This document shows positions 19,388-30,786 of a DNA stretch of 64,000 nt, piece by piece. Location: NCBI RefSeq assembly GCF_026212465.1, contig NC_080060.1, positions 18,501,326 to 18,565,325 of the forward strand, given 5' to 3'. Made by a program: the position numbers and the translations under genes. This stretch comes from Amaranthus tricolor (taxonomy: Eukaryota; Streptophyta; Magnoliopsida; Caryophyllales; Amaranthaceae). The notes beneath the pieces are model-generated. The model ran no database searches. It saw nothing but the letters and a program-made list of their open reading frames with translations, and was not told the DNA's origin. Within the stretch, counting starts at the first letter, position 1; each line of letters begins with the position of its first letter.

Positions 19388-22387
19388 TTGCAGGTTCTAG
19401 TGAGGGGCAACAACTCATGGTATCTCGACAGTAGGTGTTCCAAGCATATGACCGGTGACAGATCAAAATTTCTCTCACTAGAAACCTATGATGGAGGAAC
19501 CGTGACCTTCAGTGACAACATAAAAGGCGAAATCATCGCCAAAGGAAAAGTAGGAAAGTCAAGTTCCCATGCAATTGATAATGTATTTTTAGTCTAGAAT
19601 TAAAACAAAATTTAGTAAGTGTTTCTCTGTTCTGTGACAAAGGTAACTCTGTAAACTTCACTTCTGAAAAAATGCATTATTTCTAGGAGTGACACATGAG
19701 ACACAATTCTGGAAGGAATACGTAAAGGGAACACTTATGTTGTGGACATCCACACTGCTCCCAAATCGAGTTTGACTTGTCTCACTAACCACCTCAAAAC
19801 CGCTTGAATTAATCCTTATACATCTTTGTGGACCTATGAAAATTCAAAGCCGTAGTGGCAAACGATTATTGTTGATGATTACAGTAGATTTACATGGACT
19901 TTATTTTTCGTAAGCAAAAATGAGGCCTTTAATGAGTTTGTTTCTTTTGCTAATAAAATACAAAAATCTGGTAATAATCATCTTATTCACATAAGGTCAG
20001 ATCATGGTAAAGAATTTGAAAATTCAAGCTTTATGGATTATTGCAATGAGCATGGCATAAGTCATTAACTTTTCCGCACCTAGAACACCACAACAAAATG
20101 GTGTGGTAGAAAGAAAAAATAGAACATTAGCGGAAATGGCTAGAAAACATGTTAATTGTTAGTGGTCTTCCTAGGAATTTTTGGGCCGAGCCTATTAATA
20201 CTGTATTCTATATTTTGAATCGCGTACTAATAAGACCTATCACTTCAAAAACTCTCTATGAATTGTTTAAAGGTGTAAAACCGAATATTTTCTATTTTCT
20301 TGTATTTAAATGTAGATGCTTTGTTCAGGTAAATGGAAAATTAAACATAGGAAAGTTCGATGAAAGAAGTGATGAAGCAGTATTTCTTGGCTATTCATCT
20401 CATAGTAAAGCTTATAGAGTTTACAATAAGAGAACTTTTTGTGTAGAAGAATCTGTTCACAGTATTTTTGGTGAAACTAACTTTGTGACAAGTGAATAGG
20501 ATACAAATAATTTTAAAATAGGTCTTGCAAATTTGGAACATGATGAAGATGTAACTAAAGAGCAAGATCAAAGAACAATCGGAGAACAACTGATTCAAGA
20601 ACAAACCGAAGTACCTGACCAAGAAGAACAACCGGAAAATGAGGACCAGCAAGGTGTTCCCAGAAATGAGCAAAATGATCCGGAGTAAGCTGAGTAGAAT
20701 ATCAATCAAGTCAGTGACCCTGTTTCCACAACTATTCCTACAAGAGAATTTGTGCCCAAACCATGTAATATCAAAAATGTCATCCACTTGACTCAATCAT
20801 CAGTGATTTAAATAAGGGCACACAAACTAGATCCCAAATGAGAAATTTATGTGCACACTTTGCGTTCCTCTCAACACTGGAACCCAAAAATCACGAAGGA
20901 GCCTTGAAAGATTCCGAATGGGTTGTTGCCATGCAAGATGAATTGAATGAATTTGAAAGAAATAAAGTGTGGCATTTAGAACCAAAACCAAAACACAAGA
21001 AGGTGATTAGACTAAAATGGATATTTAGAAATAAATTGGATGAACTGGAATCGTAATAAGAAATAAAGCGAGGCTCGTGGTTAAAGGGTACAATCAACAA
21101 GAAGGAATCGATTATACAGAGACATTCACTCCGGTAGCCAGGTTAGAGGCTATCAGAATTCTAATTTCTTTTGCTGGTTTTATGAATTTTAAGTTATATC
21201 AAATGGATGTGAAATGTGCTTTCTTGAATGGTTTTCTTGATGAAGAAGTCTTTGTGGAACAATCCCCTGGCTTTGAAAATCCTTCTTTTCTTGATCATGT
21301 CTATAAGCTTGATAAAGCACTTTATGGGCTAAAATAAGCTCCTAGGCAATGATATGAAAGATTATCAAAGTTTTTGATTGAACACGATTTTGTTAGAGGT
21401 AAAATTGATAAACCTTGTTGTTCAAGAATAGAGGTTCTTACATTTTACTTGTACAAATTTATGTTGATGATATTATTTTTGGTGCTACAATGAATTGATA
21501 TGTAAATAATTTGCTAACCTAATGAGTATTGAATTTGAAATGAGTATGATGTTCCTTGGCTTGCAAATTAAACAAACGGCTAATGAAATTTTTATTCATC
21601 ATCTAAAATATATAACAAACTTCTAAAGAAATATGGATTCAATAATGCTAAAACAAACCACACACCCATAGCTACAAACACAAGATCAGATGAAGATACA
21701 AATGGTATTGATGTTGATCAAACTATGTATAGAGGCATGATTGGATCTTTACTATATCTAACCGCTAGTGGACCCGATATTGCATTTAGTGTTGGTTTGT
21801 GTCCTAGATTTCAATCAAATCCCAAAGAATCACATCATACAACAGTGAAAAGAATTCTAAGATATTTGAAGGCACTAGATGACTTGTTCCTATTTTATCC
21901 AAAAAGTGATGTCTATGATTTGAAAGGTTATAGTGATGTAGATTATGCAGGAGATCTTGTAAACAGAAAAAGCACCTCAGGTATGGTACAATTCCTTGGC
22001 TCTTGCTTAGTGTCATGGTGTTCCAAGAAATAAAACACCGTTGCATTATCCACTGCGGAAGCAGAATATGTGGCAGCAGCAGCATGCTGTTCCCAAATGC
22101 TTTGGATTAAATAGTAGCTAAGAGACTTTGGTATTAATTTTGATTGTGTTCCTATTTATTGTGATAATACTAGTGCCACATGCATATCTAATGATCCCGT
22201 GCATCATTCTAGAGTTAAATATATTCATATAAGACATCATTTTCTCAATAATAATGTGGAAAATAAAAATATAGCTGTTAAGCATGTCAATACAAATGAG
22301 AAAATAGCGGACATTATGACTAAAATACTTCTAAGGGAACAACATTAAAAGATGAGGTTGGAACTTGGCATGATCAAGCTCCATTAA
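19388..22387 (+). pseudogene. pol: SIRE-like pol: protease, integrase, RT, RNase H
   Basis: The protease (19388-19597) has NSWYLDSRCSKHMTGD. The catalytic D-S-G is D-S-R, which should abolish activity. GAG-pre-integrase (19680-19800) is broken. The integrase core runs from about 19850 (VDYSRFTWTLFF, IRSDHGKEFENSSF, then PQQNGVVERKNRTLAEM in a shifted frame) to 20499 (FDERSDEAVFLGYSSHSKAY). A Gln/Glu-rich linker reaches 20830. RT spans 20838-21640 ([29 protein letters not shown], and IYVDDIIFGA near 21457-21486 with the YVDD box intact). RNase H spans 21725-22387 (YAGDLVNRKSTSGM; IYCDNTSATCIS; ADIMTK). Stops occur at many sites, for example 20499, 21055, 21336, 22031 and 22110. Confidence 0.87.
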
Positions 22388-22775
22388 AGTTTATGGCAAG
22401 TGTTCTCCTCAAAAGCAAAATAAAAATTGGAAGGCTAATTCATCCACAAAAACCCTAATTAAGAAATTAATCATTGAAAGGTTCAGGTATGCAGTTATTT
22501 AAAGTATGTGCTATGATTGCTTTCTTGAAATCATGTTTAAATTGATCAAACCATAGTAGCATTTGTTTTTATATGTGATAGTCCTCGAAAAAAAAACAAG
22601 GACATCTTCATCTCAAATTTATTTTATTCCCAGCATTATTATTCTATATAGATGGTCAACATAAAATATTTATTAATGAGAGTCGAATCGAAAACCGTTA
22701 CTAACCGCCACTTCCATGGACTTGCCTACTTACTGTTCATAATCCACCTTGTTCACACATAACATTAATTAAAAT
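22388..22775 (+). other. Pol-env spacer of element 1, left half
   Basis: The 388 bases after the RNase H stop are non-coding and end at AAAAT (22771-22775), the left TSD copy of element 2. A gypsy-like or copia-like coding region is not present here. The right half of the spacer is 33373-33551. Confidence 0.7.
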
Positions 22776-23160
22776 TGTAGACTGAGTTAGAGATGGGAGC
22801 AGCAACAAGAGGTGGGGTTAATTGTTGTTGTTACAAGTTTAAGCGTTTTTGCCCTATTTTTACGGAATTAGATTAAAGGAATAAAACTTAAACATAGAGC
22901 GAAATAATGAAAGAGACAACACGATTTTTGCGTGGAAACCTTCAGGCCTAAATAGAAGGAAAAACCACGACCCCACGGGATTTCTAAACTCTTCACTATG
23001 TTTAAGGCAACTCGTTACAATTACATTAAACACCTTGCTTCACTCGAAGCATTCTCCACTAGGCCAACTTCTCTCTCCAATTGCTTCACTCAAAGCAACT
23101 CTCTTAGCTTCCCTAAAAGCTAATCTCTTCACAAGCTTCACTAAAAGCTATCTAATCCTC
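22776..23160 (-). repeat. Truncated 3' LTR of element 2 (last 385 bp)
   Basis: It matches the CTACA-end portion of the LTR at 31856 up to AAAAGCTATCTAATCCTC, where the env-like coding sequence begins abruptly. The U3 part, TATA box and polypurine tract are missing. Confidence 0.85.
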
Positions 23161-23757
23161 TTTTTCAAATACCTCATCCTTCTGTTCCTTCTTTTCCTCC
23201 TCAGCTTTCTGTGTTTTCTCTTCTTTGTCAGAATTGGCATTAACCTGTTCAATAGCATTCTCCAAGATCCCATTATCATTTAATTTCAAGTGCAAATTGT
23301 TCAAACACTTTGCACAAATTTTATTATTAGGACCCATAGGAAAATGCAGACCTTTAAGAGGAACACCAAACTTTCTAAATATCCAGGTCAACAAACCTCC
23401 ATACCCAACCATATACTTCTTCACAATACAGTCGCTTAAATGAGAGATCATCAAAGAGGGAAAATTAATCTTAATGTGATTTGCCAAACAATAAATTAAA
23501 GTAGCATCACGTAGGTTTACTTCACTACGTTTGGAATTGCGAGGTAAAATAAATCTACGGGCTATGTTATACAACAATTTGTGTAATAGGGACAGAATAT
23601 TGTGGCTAATTTTTCCTTTCTTCTCCTGAATCCCTAAAAACTTCAGCACAGTTTTCTCATTAATACCAAAAAAAACAATCTTAGACCCAACATGGTAAGT
23701 ATCAAACTATTAAATTCTATTTTTATTGCCTTTATAGTGCTTGAACATACTCCATTA
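23161..23757 (-). pseudogene. Env-like ORF of element 2, C-terminal part, cut by deletion and hAT
   Basis: The frame 23649-23152, with an upstream extension to the hAT boundary, encodes YHVGSKIVFFGINEKTVLKF, then KKGKISHNILSLLHKLLYNI and RDATLIYCLANHIKINFPSL. This matches the uncharacterised putative plant transposon protein domain found downstream of pol in SIRE-type elements. It ends in a Glu/Lys-rich acidic stretch and runs into the truncated LTR at 23160. The Pro-rich and coiled-coil C-terminus seen in element 1 has been deleted. Its reading frame through the domain is less damaged than element 1's: Gly and Trp codons are kept where element 1 has stops. Confidence 0.75.
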
Positions 23758-25971
23758 TAGGGATGCAGGCGGGGCGGGTCTAATAGGAGACCCGATCGGG
23801 GCGGGGATGGGTCCCGGTTTGATGGGTCATGGGGCGGGTACGGGTATAAAATTCATACCCACCGCGGGAATGGGGATGGGGATGGGTTTTAGGTGAAACC
23901 CGCCCCGCCCCGCCCCGCCACAGTGAACAAATTTTTTAAAAAATTTATTTTCAAATTTCTGGAGTTTAGTATTTTCAAATTTTTTTTAAGATTTTAAAAA
24001 ATCCCGTTTTTTTTTAAAAAAAAAAAAAAAACTGAAAAGTGAAAACCCTACATTTTAAAACTAAAACCCTTTCTCTTTCACAGTTTCACACTTTCATTTC
24101 ATTGCTGCTGTTGGGCCGTCACTTACTCTACTCAGTTTCAAATTGCAATCCCTTCTACTCATTACTCATTTCGTTTTTCTTCAATCATCTTCTTCAATCT
24201 TCACAGGTAAGCATTCATGAACATAATATCATCTTCTTCAATCGTCGGTTTCAATATTTTCTGGGTATTTTTTTTGATTTTGTTTTATGCCCTGTTTATA
24301 TCTGGGTATTTTGTGGGTATTATAAAAAAAACTTGGTGCCTTTAGGTAAATTGCTCAGTAAATAGGTTTATATCAGTATAAAAGCAGATTGAATGAAGTT
24401 CGAGGTCAATAGGATTTAGGAAGTGTATGGGCCAGAGATGAGCTATGGAAAAGGAGGTTGGACTAAATCAAAAATTAGATTGGTATATTAACTAAAAAAT
24501 TAGATTGGTATATTCCACTATAATTCCAACTTCCTTTCCCTCGAATCTCATTTTTGGACTCTAAATCTCTAAAATCATCTATTTTAATATCATCCCATGT
24601 TATATAATTGTAATTTTTTGTATAATTTTGACAAAATCCCAACTCTACTAATATTTACTTTTCTAAAATTTGCAAACTTAAAATTACTCTATCTACTTGG
24701 CTTTCATCTCCATATGATTATGTTGTGAAGATGGCGGAAGTAATGTTAGAGAAATATAAGAAATATTGGGATAGTATGAATGGTTTGATGGGAGTTGCAA
24801 CTATTCTTGATCCTAGGTATAAAACGGCTCTTATTCGATTTTATTTTGCAAAGTTATTTGATAAATATGAGTATGATAGAGAGATTAGTAGAATTAGCAA
24901 TCTATTAAGGAGATTAGTTGATGAATATGAGTCTAGGAGTGAGAATAATCAAAGTAAGAGGCAACTACCTTCCAATTTAGCAAGTGGTGGGAGTTCTTGT
25001 GATGATGTTGATATGGAAGAGTTTGCACAATTTCTAGAGCGAGACAAAAATCAAACTTATGAAAAATCTGATTTGGACAAGTATTTGGAAAATGCTAACA
25101 TACCACTTGAAGATATTTTTGATATTTTAAATTGGTGGAAAACAAATGGAAGCACATATCCCGTTCTTCAACAAGTAGCACGGGATATTTTGAGTATTCC
25201 TATTTCTACGGTTCCATCTGAATCAGCTTTTAGCACAAGTGGTAGAGTTCTTGATCCTTATCGTAGTCGACTAGTACCTCAAGCCGTTGAAGCTTTAATG
25301 TGTTTTCAAAATTGGATTTGGGCTGCCCTCAAAAGTAAGCATTAATCCTATCAATATTGTGTAATTTTTATGCATTGATAAATTTTGGTTATAAAAATAT
25401 TTGTGTTTGCAGATTGTGGAGAATTCAAAGACAAGGATTTTGCTAAAATTGTTGGAGAGTTGGAAGAAGAATGCGAAATGAAATTTGATAGTGATGAAAT
25501 TATTCTGGATTGATTTACTTTGGATGATTTTGAGTTGATGTTGAAACTTGAAATACTTCAGTTTTAGTCTTTTAGACATGTATATTTGTTTGAGACTTTG
25601 ATTATGTGTTTGTTTGAGACTTCGGATATATGTTTGTTTGAATTGAGACTTTGGATATGTGTTTTTCTTTGAGACTTTGGAGTTCGGATATGTTTTATGG
25701 GTTTTAAGGCCCAAATAATTGAAAATAAATATGTGACACATATGGGTATTAAGCGGGGATTTGACGGGTGGTGGGGCGGGTAAAATGGGTATTAGACGGG
25801 GATGGATACCCAGATGGGGATGGGGATGGGGATGGTATTAGGTACAAACCCATCGGGGCGGGGACGGGGAAAAAAATTATACCCGCCGCGGGGATGGGGA
25901 TTGATTTACCAGATGGGGATGGGGATGGTAAAGCCAATACCCCCCCCCGCCCCGCCTCGTTTGCATCCCTA
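23758..25971 (+). mobile_element. hAT transposon, 2214 bp, TSD CTCCATTA
   Basis: It starts TAGGGATGCAGGCGGGGCGG and ends CGTTTGCATCCCTA, so the terminal inverted repeat is TAGGGATGCA in one and TAGGGATGCAAACG read from the other end. The 8-bp TSD CTCCATTA lies at 23750-23757 and 25972-25979. Both subterminal regions are rich in GGGGATGGG-type repeats. The interior encodes only the C-terminal part of a hAT transposase, so this is an internally deleted element. It inserted into the env-like ORF of element 2. Confidence 0.95.
24725..25513 (+). CDS. hAT transposase, C-terminal portion, two exons
   Basis: Exon 1 is open upstream of the ATG as well (SSPYDYVVKMAEVM). It contains VATILDPRYKTALIRFYF (DUF4413-type), DMEEFAQFLERDKNQTYEKS and the hAT dimerisation domain: DIFDILNWWKTNGSTYPVL, ARDILSIPISTVPSESAFST and SGRVLDPYRSRLVPQAVEAL. 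A 78-base intron (25335-25412, GTAAGC to TTTGCAG) joins in frame to exon 2, which ends at TGA 25511-25513. The N-terminal BED finger and the first part of the DDE catalytic domain are missing. The protein could at most dimerise and not transpose. There are no stops in the retained part. Confidence 0.8.
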
Positions 25972-26412
25972 CTCCATTATCAATTGAAAAATTCGAAATA
26001 AACTCTCGCATTAAGTCTGGGTAAATGGGGTTACAACAGTAGTCAGCCATTAAAGTTTCCCAGTACTGATTTTGTAAAATTGCGTGGAGTTGAGGAAAGG
26101 GAGTTGATTCATACCAGTGTTTATCAAGTCCAAATCCCACGGTTATTTCCTTTGATACTTCTTCAGCACTGTTGGGATCAGCGTTGCCCTTTTAGCGGAT
26201 TTTGACAATGATTTGTCCACTATAGTGTCACTGGGTCTCTTGCTACTCACATGCATCGTGGATGCACTTGGAGTACCTGATGGTTCTTGAGATGATGACG
26301 GAGGTGCAGCAATCTGAGTTGATGGATGAACCACTTTCAATGGTTTTGGTTGGGTGTTTTTCGATGTTTTGTTGGATTGCCTTTTGCTAGAAGTGGATTT
26401 TGGGTATTTCAT
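25972..26412 (-). pseudogene. Env-like ORF of element 2, N-terminal part
   Basis: The ATG at 26412 (MKYPKSTSSKRQSNKTSK) begins a basic, Ser/Pro-rich N-terminus. The track stops at 26143, with a frame change near 26160-26200. The next frame gives VGFGLDKHWYESTPFPQL and LMADYCCNPIYPDLMREF up to the hAT insertion. Homologous residues in element 1 start at 33552. Together with 23161-23757 this was one ORF before the hAT insertion. Confidence 0.75.
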
Positions 26413-26555
26413 GATGAGTTTCTAGATTAAAGAAGATGAAGCAAGATTGAGAGTGAGAGATTTGTGGTTTACTTGTTGGTAAATTTGGAGTGATGAAGTG
26501 AGGGGTTGTGACGTGAAGGGGTGTTTGTAATGAATATAAGGTGACGGTTCCACAA
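26413..26555 (-). other. Leader of env-like ORF in element 2
   Basis: The 143 non-coding bases upstream of the env-like ATG include CTTCATC and TCACGTC stretches shared with 33430-33550 of element 1. They end at CACAA, the left TSD copy of the solo LTR. Confidence 0.6.
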
Positions 26556-27872
26556 TGTAGACTGAGTTAGAGATGGGAACAGCAACAAAAGAGGGGGTGA
26601 ATTGTTGTTGTTACAAGTTTAAGCGTTTTTGCCCTGTTTTTGCGGAATTAGATTAAAGAAATAAAACTTAAACTTAGAGCGAAATAATGAAAGAGACAAC
26701 ACGATTTTTTACGTGGAAACCTTCTAGGCCTAAATAGAAGAGAAAACCACGACCCCACGGGATTTCTAAACTCTTCACTATGTTTAAGGCAACTCGTTAC
26801 AATTACATTAAACACCTTGCTTCACTCGAAGCGCGTCAACTAGGCCAACTTCTACTTTCAATTGCTTCACTCAAAGCAACTCTCTTAGCTTCACTAAAAG
26901 CTAATCTCATCACAAGCTTCACTAAAAGCTATCCAATCCTCCCCTAGACTTACCCAAGTCTAATTATAATTACTCTCTCAAAAACCCTTAAAAAAGGATA
27001 AAATTCTCTAAAAAATAAAATCAATAAGTTGCAAAAGAAAATATTATAAAATTAATTGGCAATTTTAAATAAAATATTTCATGTAAATTTTCCAAAAATA
27101 TCGCATGAAACATATATTTAGGAACAGCTGAGAACCTCTATTTATAGGATCAATTTCCCTAATAAAAGGAGATAACTAACCACTATTCCCTTGTCCCAAA
27201 TAATAAGGAGAATAATGTGGATCTTAAAATCCAAGGACAACCTACGGTTAATATCTAAAATTAGGTATACACTTTGACAAATTCGAGTCCACGGTTTACC
27301 TAATAATAACTGCTATACCTTTATAATAACAATAGGCAAATCAGCTACTGTTCCCTTTTACTAACACTAGCAGCAGTTCCCATAGTCTAAAATTAGTTGC
27401 GGTTCCCTTTTCCAATAATAAACATGGTTACCTTAAATTGATTTTAGACACGGCTACACCTAGCTAGTAATAGGGATGGTTGCCTATTTACTAATATTAG
27501 GGATGATTACCTATTTACTAATATTAGGGATGGTTACCTATTTACTAATATTAAGGATAGTTATTCTAATAATAGCTAAAGCTCCCTAAATATCAGCTGA
27601 TGTTCCATATATTTAGTTATTCACTAAATATAGATCCAGAATAAAAGGTTTATCAAAAAAATTTTAGAAAGTCATACGTTAAATATTTTTAGAAAATATT
27701 TTGCCAATTAACTTTAATAATTAATTAATGCAACAAATTAGTTTTAATTAATACATCAACTAAAAATAGAAAATATAATTACAATCATAATTTCAGCGGA
27801 CGTATTATTCTGACTTCAATCTGAGAACAATATATAAAGTATAGTCATCATCAAAACCTATGAGGTCCAACA
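26556..27872 (-). mobile_element. SIRE-like solo LTR, 1317 bp, TSD CACAA
   Basis: Plus-strand ends are TGTAGACTGAGTTAG and GAGGTCCAACA, the same termini as the LTR at 31856. CACAA lies at 26551-26555 and 27873-27877. No internal sequence is attached. A TATA box (plus-strand CTATTTATAGGATC) lies near 27133-27150 and hairpin motifs (AGCTTCACTAAAAGCT) lie to its left. It is the product of a third SIRE-like insertion reduced by recombination. Confidence 0.9.
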
Positions 27873-28277
27873 CACAATGGTTTGCATTACACATTAATTA
27901 ATTTTGCATGTGTACACAATATATTTGGGAGGGTGGTTTCATGGAATCGTTAGTTAATAACGGATTTTCGAAGCATTACGATGATCCGCCTCCCACTTTT
28001 TAAATAATTTGCGTAAACCATCTATTAAAAGAAGTTGCTGGAATAGAAAAATATAGAAATTGAAAATATGAAATATTTTATTTTGGAAAAATAAAAAATA
28101 AAAAATATATGCTGCTTTAGTCCGATCAATTTAAACATGAAAGCATTCATAGTACATACTTTTAAATAACTGCGCACCTGATCCTTTCAATAATTGATTT
28201 TTCAATCAAGATTTTTGTGGATGATATGACCCTTTCAATTTTCATTTTGCCTTTGAGGAGCATGCTTGTCACATACT
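27873..28277 (-). other. Pol-env spacer of element 2
   Basis: About 400 bases after the RNase H stop are non-coding and AT-rich. They share words with 22388-22775 of element 1, such as TTTAAATAACTGCGCACC-like sequence in opposite orientation. Confidence 0.6.
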
Positions 28278-30786
28278 TTAGTGTAGCTTAATCATGCCAA
28301 GTTCTAATATCATTTTTTCGTGTTGTTCCCTTGGAAGTGGTTTTGTCATGATGTCAGCTATTTGCTCGTTAGTATTTACATGCTTGACAATAATATTTTT
28401 ATTTTCAACATTGTCCTTGAGAAAATGATGTCTTATGTGGATATGTTTTACTCTAGAGTAATGTACTGGATCTTTTGATATGCATATGGCACTGGTATTA
28501 TCACAATAAATAGGAACATATTCAAACTTAATACCAAAATCTCTTAGCTGCTGTTTTATCCAAAGCATTTGGGAACAGTAAGCTGCTACTACTACATATT
28601 CTGCTTCAGTGGTGGATAGTGCAACGATGTTTTGTTTCTTGGAACACCACGAAACTAAACATGAGCCAAGAAATTATACCATACCTGAAGTACTTTTTCT
28701 GTTTACAAGATCTCCTGCATAATCTGCATCACTAAAACCTTTCAAGTCATAGACATCACTTTTAGGGTAAAATAGGGATAAGTCATCTGTTCCCTTCAAG
28801 TATCTAGGAATTCTTTTTATTGCTAAATGATGTGATTCTTTAGGATTAGATTGAAATCTAGCGCATAAACCAACACTAAAAACGATATCGGATCTACTAG
28901 CAGTTAGATATAACAAAGAACCAATCATGGCTCGATACATAGTTTGATCAATATTTATTCCATTTGAGTCTTCATCTAATCTAACATTTGTAGCCATAGG
29001 TGTATGGTTAGTTTTAGCATTATTCAAGCCATATTTCTTGAGAAGTTCTTTTATATATTTTTGTTGGTGAATAAAGATTCCATTTGCTGTTTGTTTAATT
29101 TGCAAACCAAGGAACAAATTTAGTTCTCCCATCATACTCATTTCAAATTCAGTGCTCATTAGGTTAGCAAATTCTTTACACAGCAATTCATGTGTGGCAC
29201 CAAATATGATATCATCAACATATATTTGAACGACTAAAATATCTGAACCTCTATTCTTAAAGAATAAGGTTTTGTCGATTTTCAATCTAACAAAGTTGTT
29301 TTCAATTAAGAATTTTTATAGTCTTTCATATCATTGCCTAGGAGCTTGTTTTAAGCCATAAAGAGCTTTATCAAGCTTGTAGACATGATCAAGACAAGAG
29401 GTATTTTCAAAGCCTGGAGGTTGTTCAACAAACACTTCTTTATCAAGAAAGCACATTTCACATCCATTTGATATAACTTAAAGTTCATAAATGCAACAAA
29501 AGAAATTAAAAATTCTAATAGCCTCAAACCTCGCTACCGGAGCAAATGTCTCGGTATAATCAATTCCTTCTTGTTGATTGTACCCTTTAACCACGAGCCT
29601 TGCTTTATTTCTTACAATAATTCCATGCTCATCTAATTTGCTCCGAAATACCCATTTTAGACCAATCACCTTTTTGTGTTTTGGTTTGGGTTCTAAATGC
29701 CACACTTTATTTCTTTCAAATTCATTCAATTCATCTTGCATGGCTAGGATCCATTCGGAATCCTTTAGAGCTTCTTCGTGATTTTTGGGTTCAAGTGATA
29801 ATAGGAACGCAAAGTGTGCACAAAAATTTCTCATTTGGGATCTAGTTTATGTTCCCTTATTCAAATCACTTAAAATCAAATCAAGTGGATGACATTTTTG
29901 ATATTTTCAAGGTTTAGGCACAAATTCTCTTGTGGGAACAGTAGTAGGCTCTGGGTCATTCACTTGATTGTTATTCTATTCAGCTTCTTCTGGATCAACT
30001 TGCTCATTTGTGGAAACAGCTGGATTAGGAACAGTCTGTTGGTCCTGATGTACTGGCAGTTCCTGATCTTGATCAGACCTTTCTGCACCTTCTTGAATAG
30101 GTTGTTCCTTGATTTTGCTCTTTCAATTCTTCTTCATCGTCCTTTAGATTTGCAAGACCTATTTTAAAATTATTTATATCTTGTTCATTTGTCAAAAAGT
30201 TAGTTTCATCAAAAATAATGTGAACAGACTCCTCTACGCACATTGTTCTTTTATTGTAAACTCTGTAGGCTTTATCGTGGGATGAATAACCAAGAAATAC
30301 TGCTTCATCACTTCTTTCATCAAATTTTCCTATATTTCGTTTTCCATTAACATGAACAAAGCATTTACATCCAAACACATGAAAATAGAAAATATTTGGT
30401 TTTACACCTCTAAGCAATTCATAGGGTGTCTTAGAAGTGATTGGTCTTATCAATACTCGATTTAAAATATAGTATGCAGTATTAACTGCTTAGGCCCAAA
30501 AATTTCTAGGTAGACCACTAGCAATTAACATGGTTCTAGCCATTTCCTCTAAAGTTCCATTTTTTCTTTCTACCACACCATTTTGTTGTGGTGTTCTTCG
30601 TGCGAAAAAATTATGACTTATTACATGTTCATTGCAGTAACTTATAAAGCTTGAATTTTCGAATTCTTTACCATGATTTGACCTTATGTGAATAAGTAGA
30701 TTATTGGTAGATTTTTTTTATTTTGTTAGCGAAAGAAACAAACTCATTAAAAGCTTCATCTTTGCTTATTAAAAATAAAGTCCATG
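28278..30786 (-). pseudogene. pol: SIRE-like pol of element 2: integrase core, RT, RNase H
   Basis: Reading right to left, the frame begins inside integrase at about 30786 (IYMDFIF), joined directly to gag by a deletion. The integrase remainder includes GKEFENSSF and PQQNGVVERKN. The segment 30453-30073 has FDERSDEAVFLGYSSHDKAY. RT starts at 29834 ([20 protein letters not shown], then [20 protein letters not shown]). The 29285-28674 frame holds IYVDDIIFGATHELLCKEFA with an intact YVDD box and the start of RNase H (YAGDLVNRKSTSGM). RNase H ends at 28568-28278 (IYCDNTSAICIS, ADIMTKPLPREQHEKM). Breaks lie near 30492, 29478 and 28675. Protease and the integrase zinc finger are absent. Confidence 0.88.

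Larger units (their letters stand above)
16191..22775 (+). mobile_element. SIRE/Maximus-like copia element 1, left part (rest at 33373-35760)
   Basis: A 1306-bp 5' LTR, a tRNA-Met-type primer site, gag and pol run rightward to the RNase H stop at 22387, followed by 388 bases of spacer. The element is then interrupted by element 2 and resumes at 33373 with its env-like ORF. The plus-strand coding frame is broken by many stops. No 3' LTR is found where expected after 35760, so the right end has been lost. A long LTR, large gag and extra ORF after pol together indicate the SIRE/Maximus lineage. Confidence 0.88.

Noticed and set aside
25768..26001. Gly/Asp repeat ORFs at the right end of the hAT element
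   Set aside because: They are frames through the GGGGATGGG subterminal repeats and overlap the terminus and the interrupted env-like ORF.
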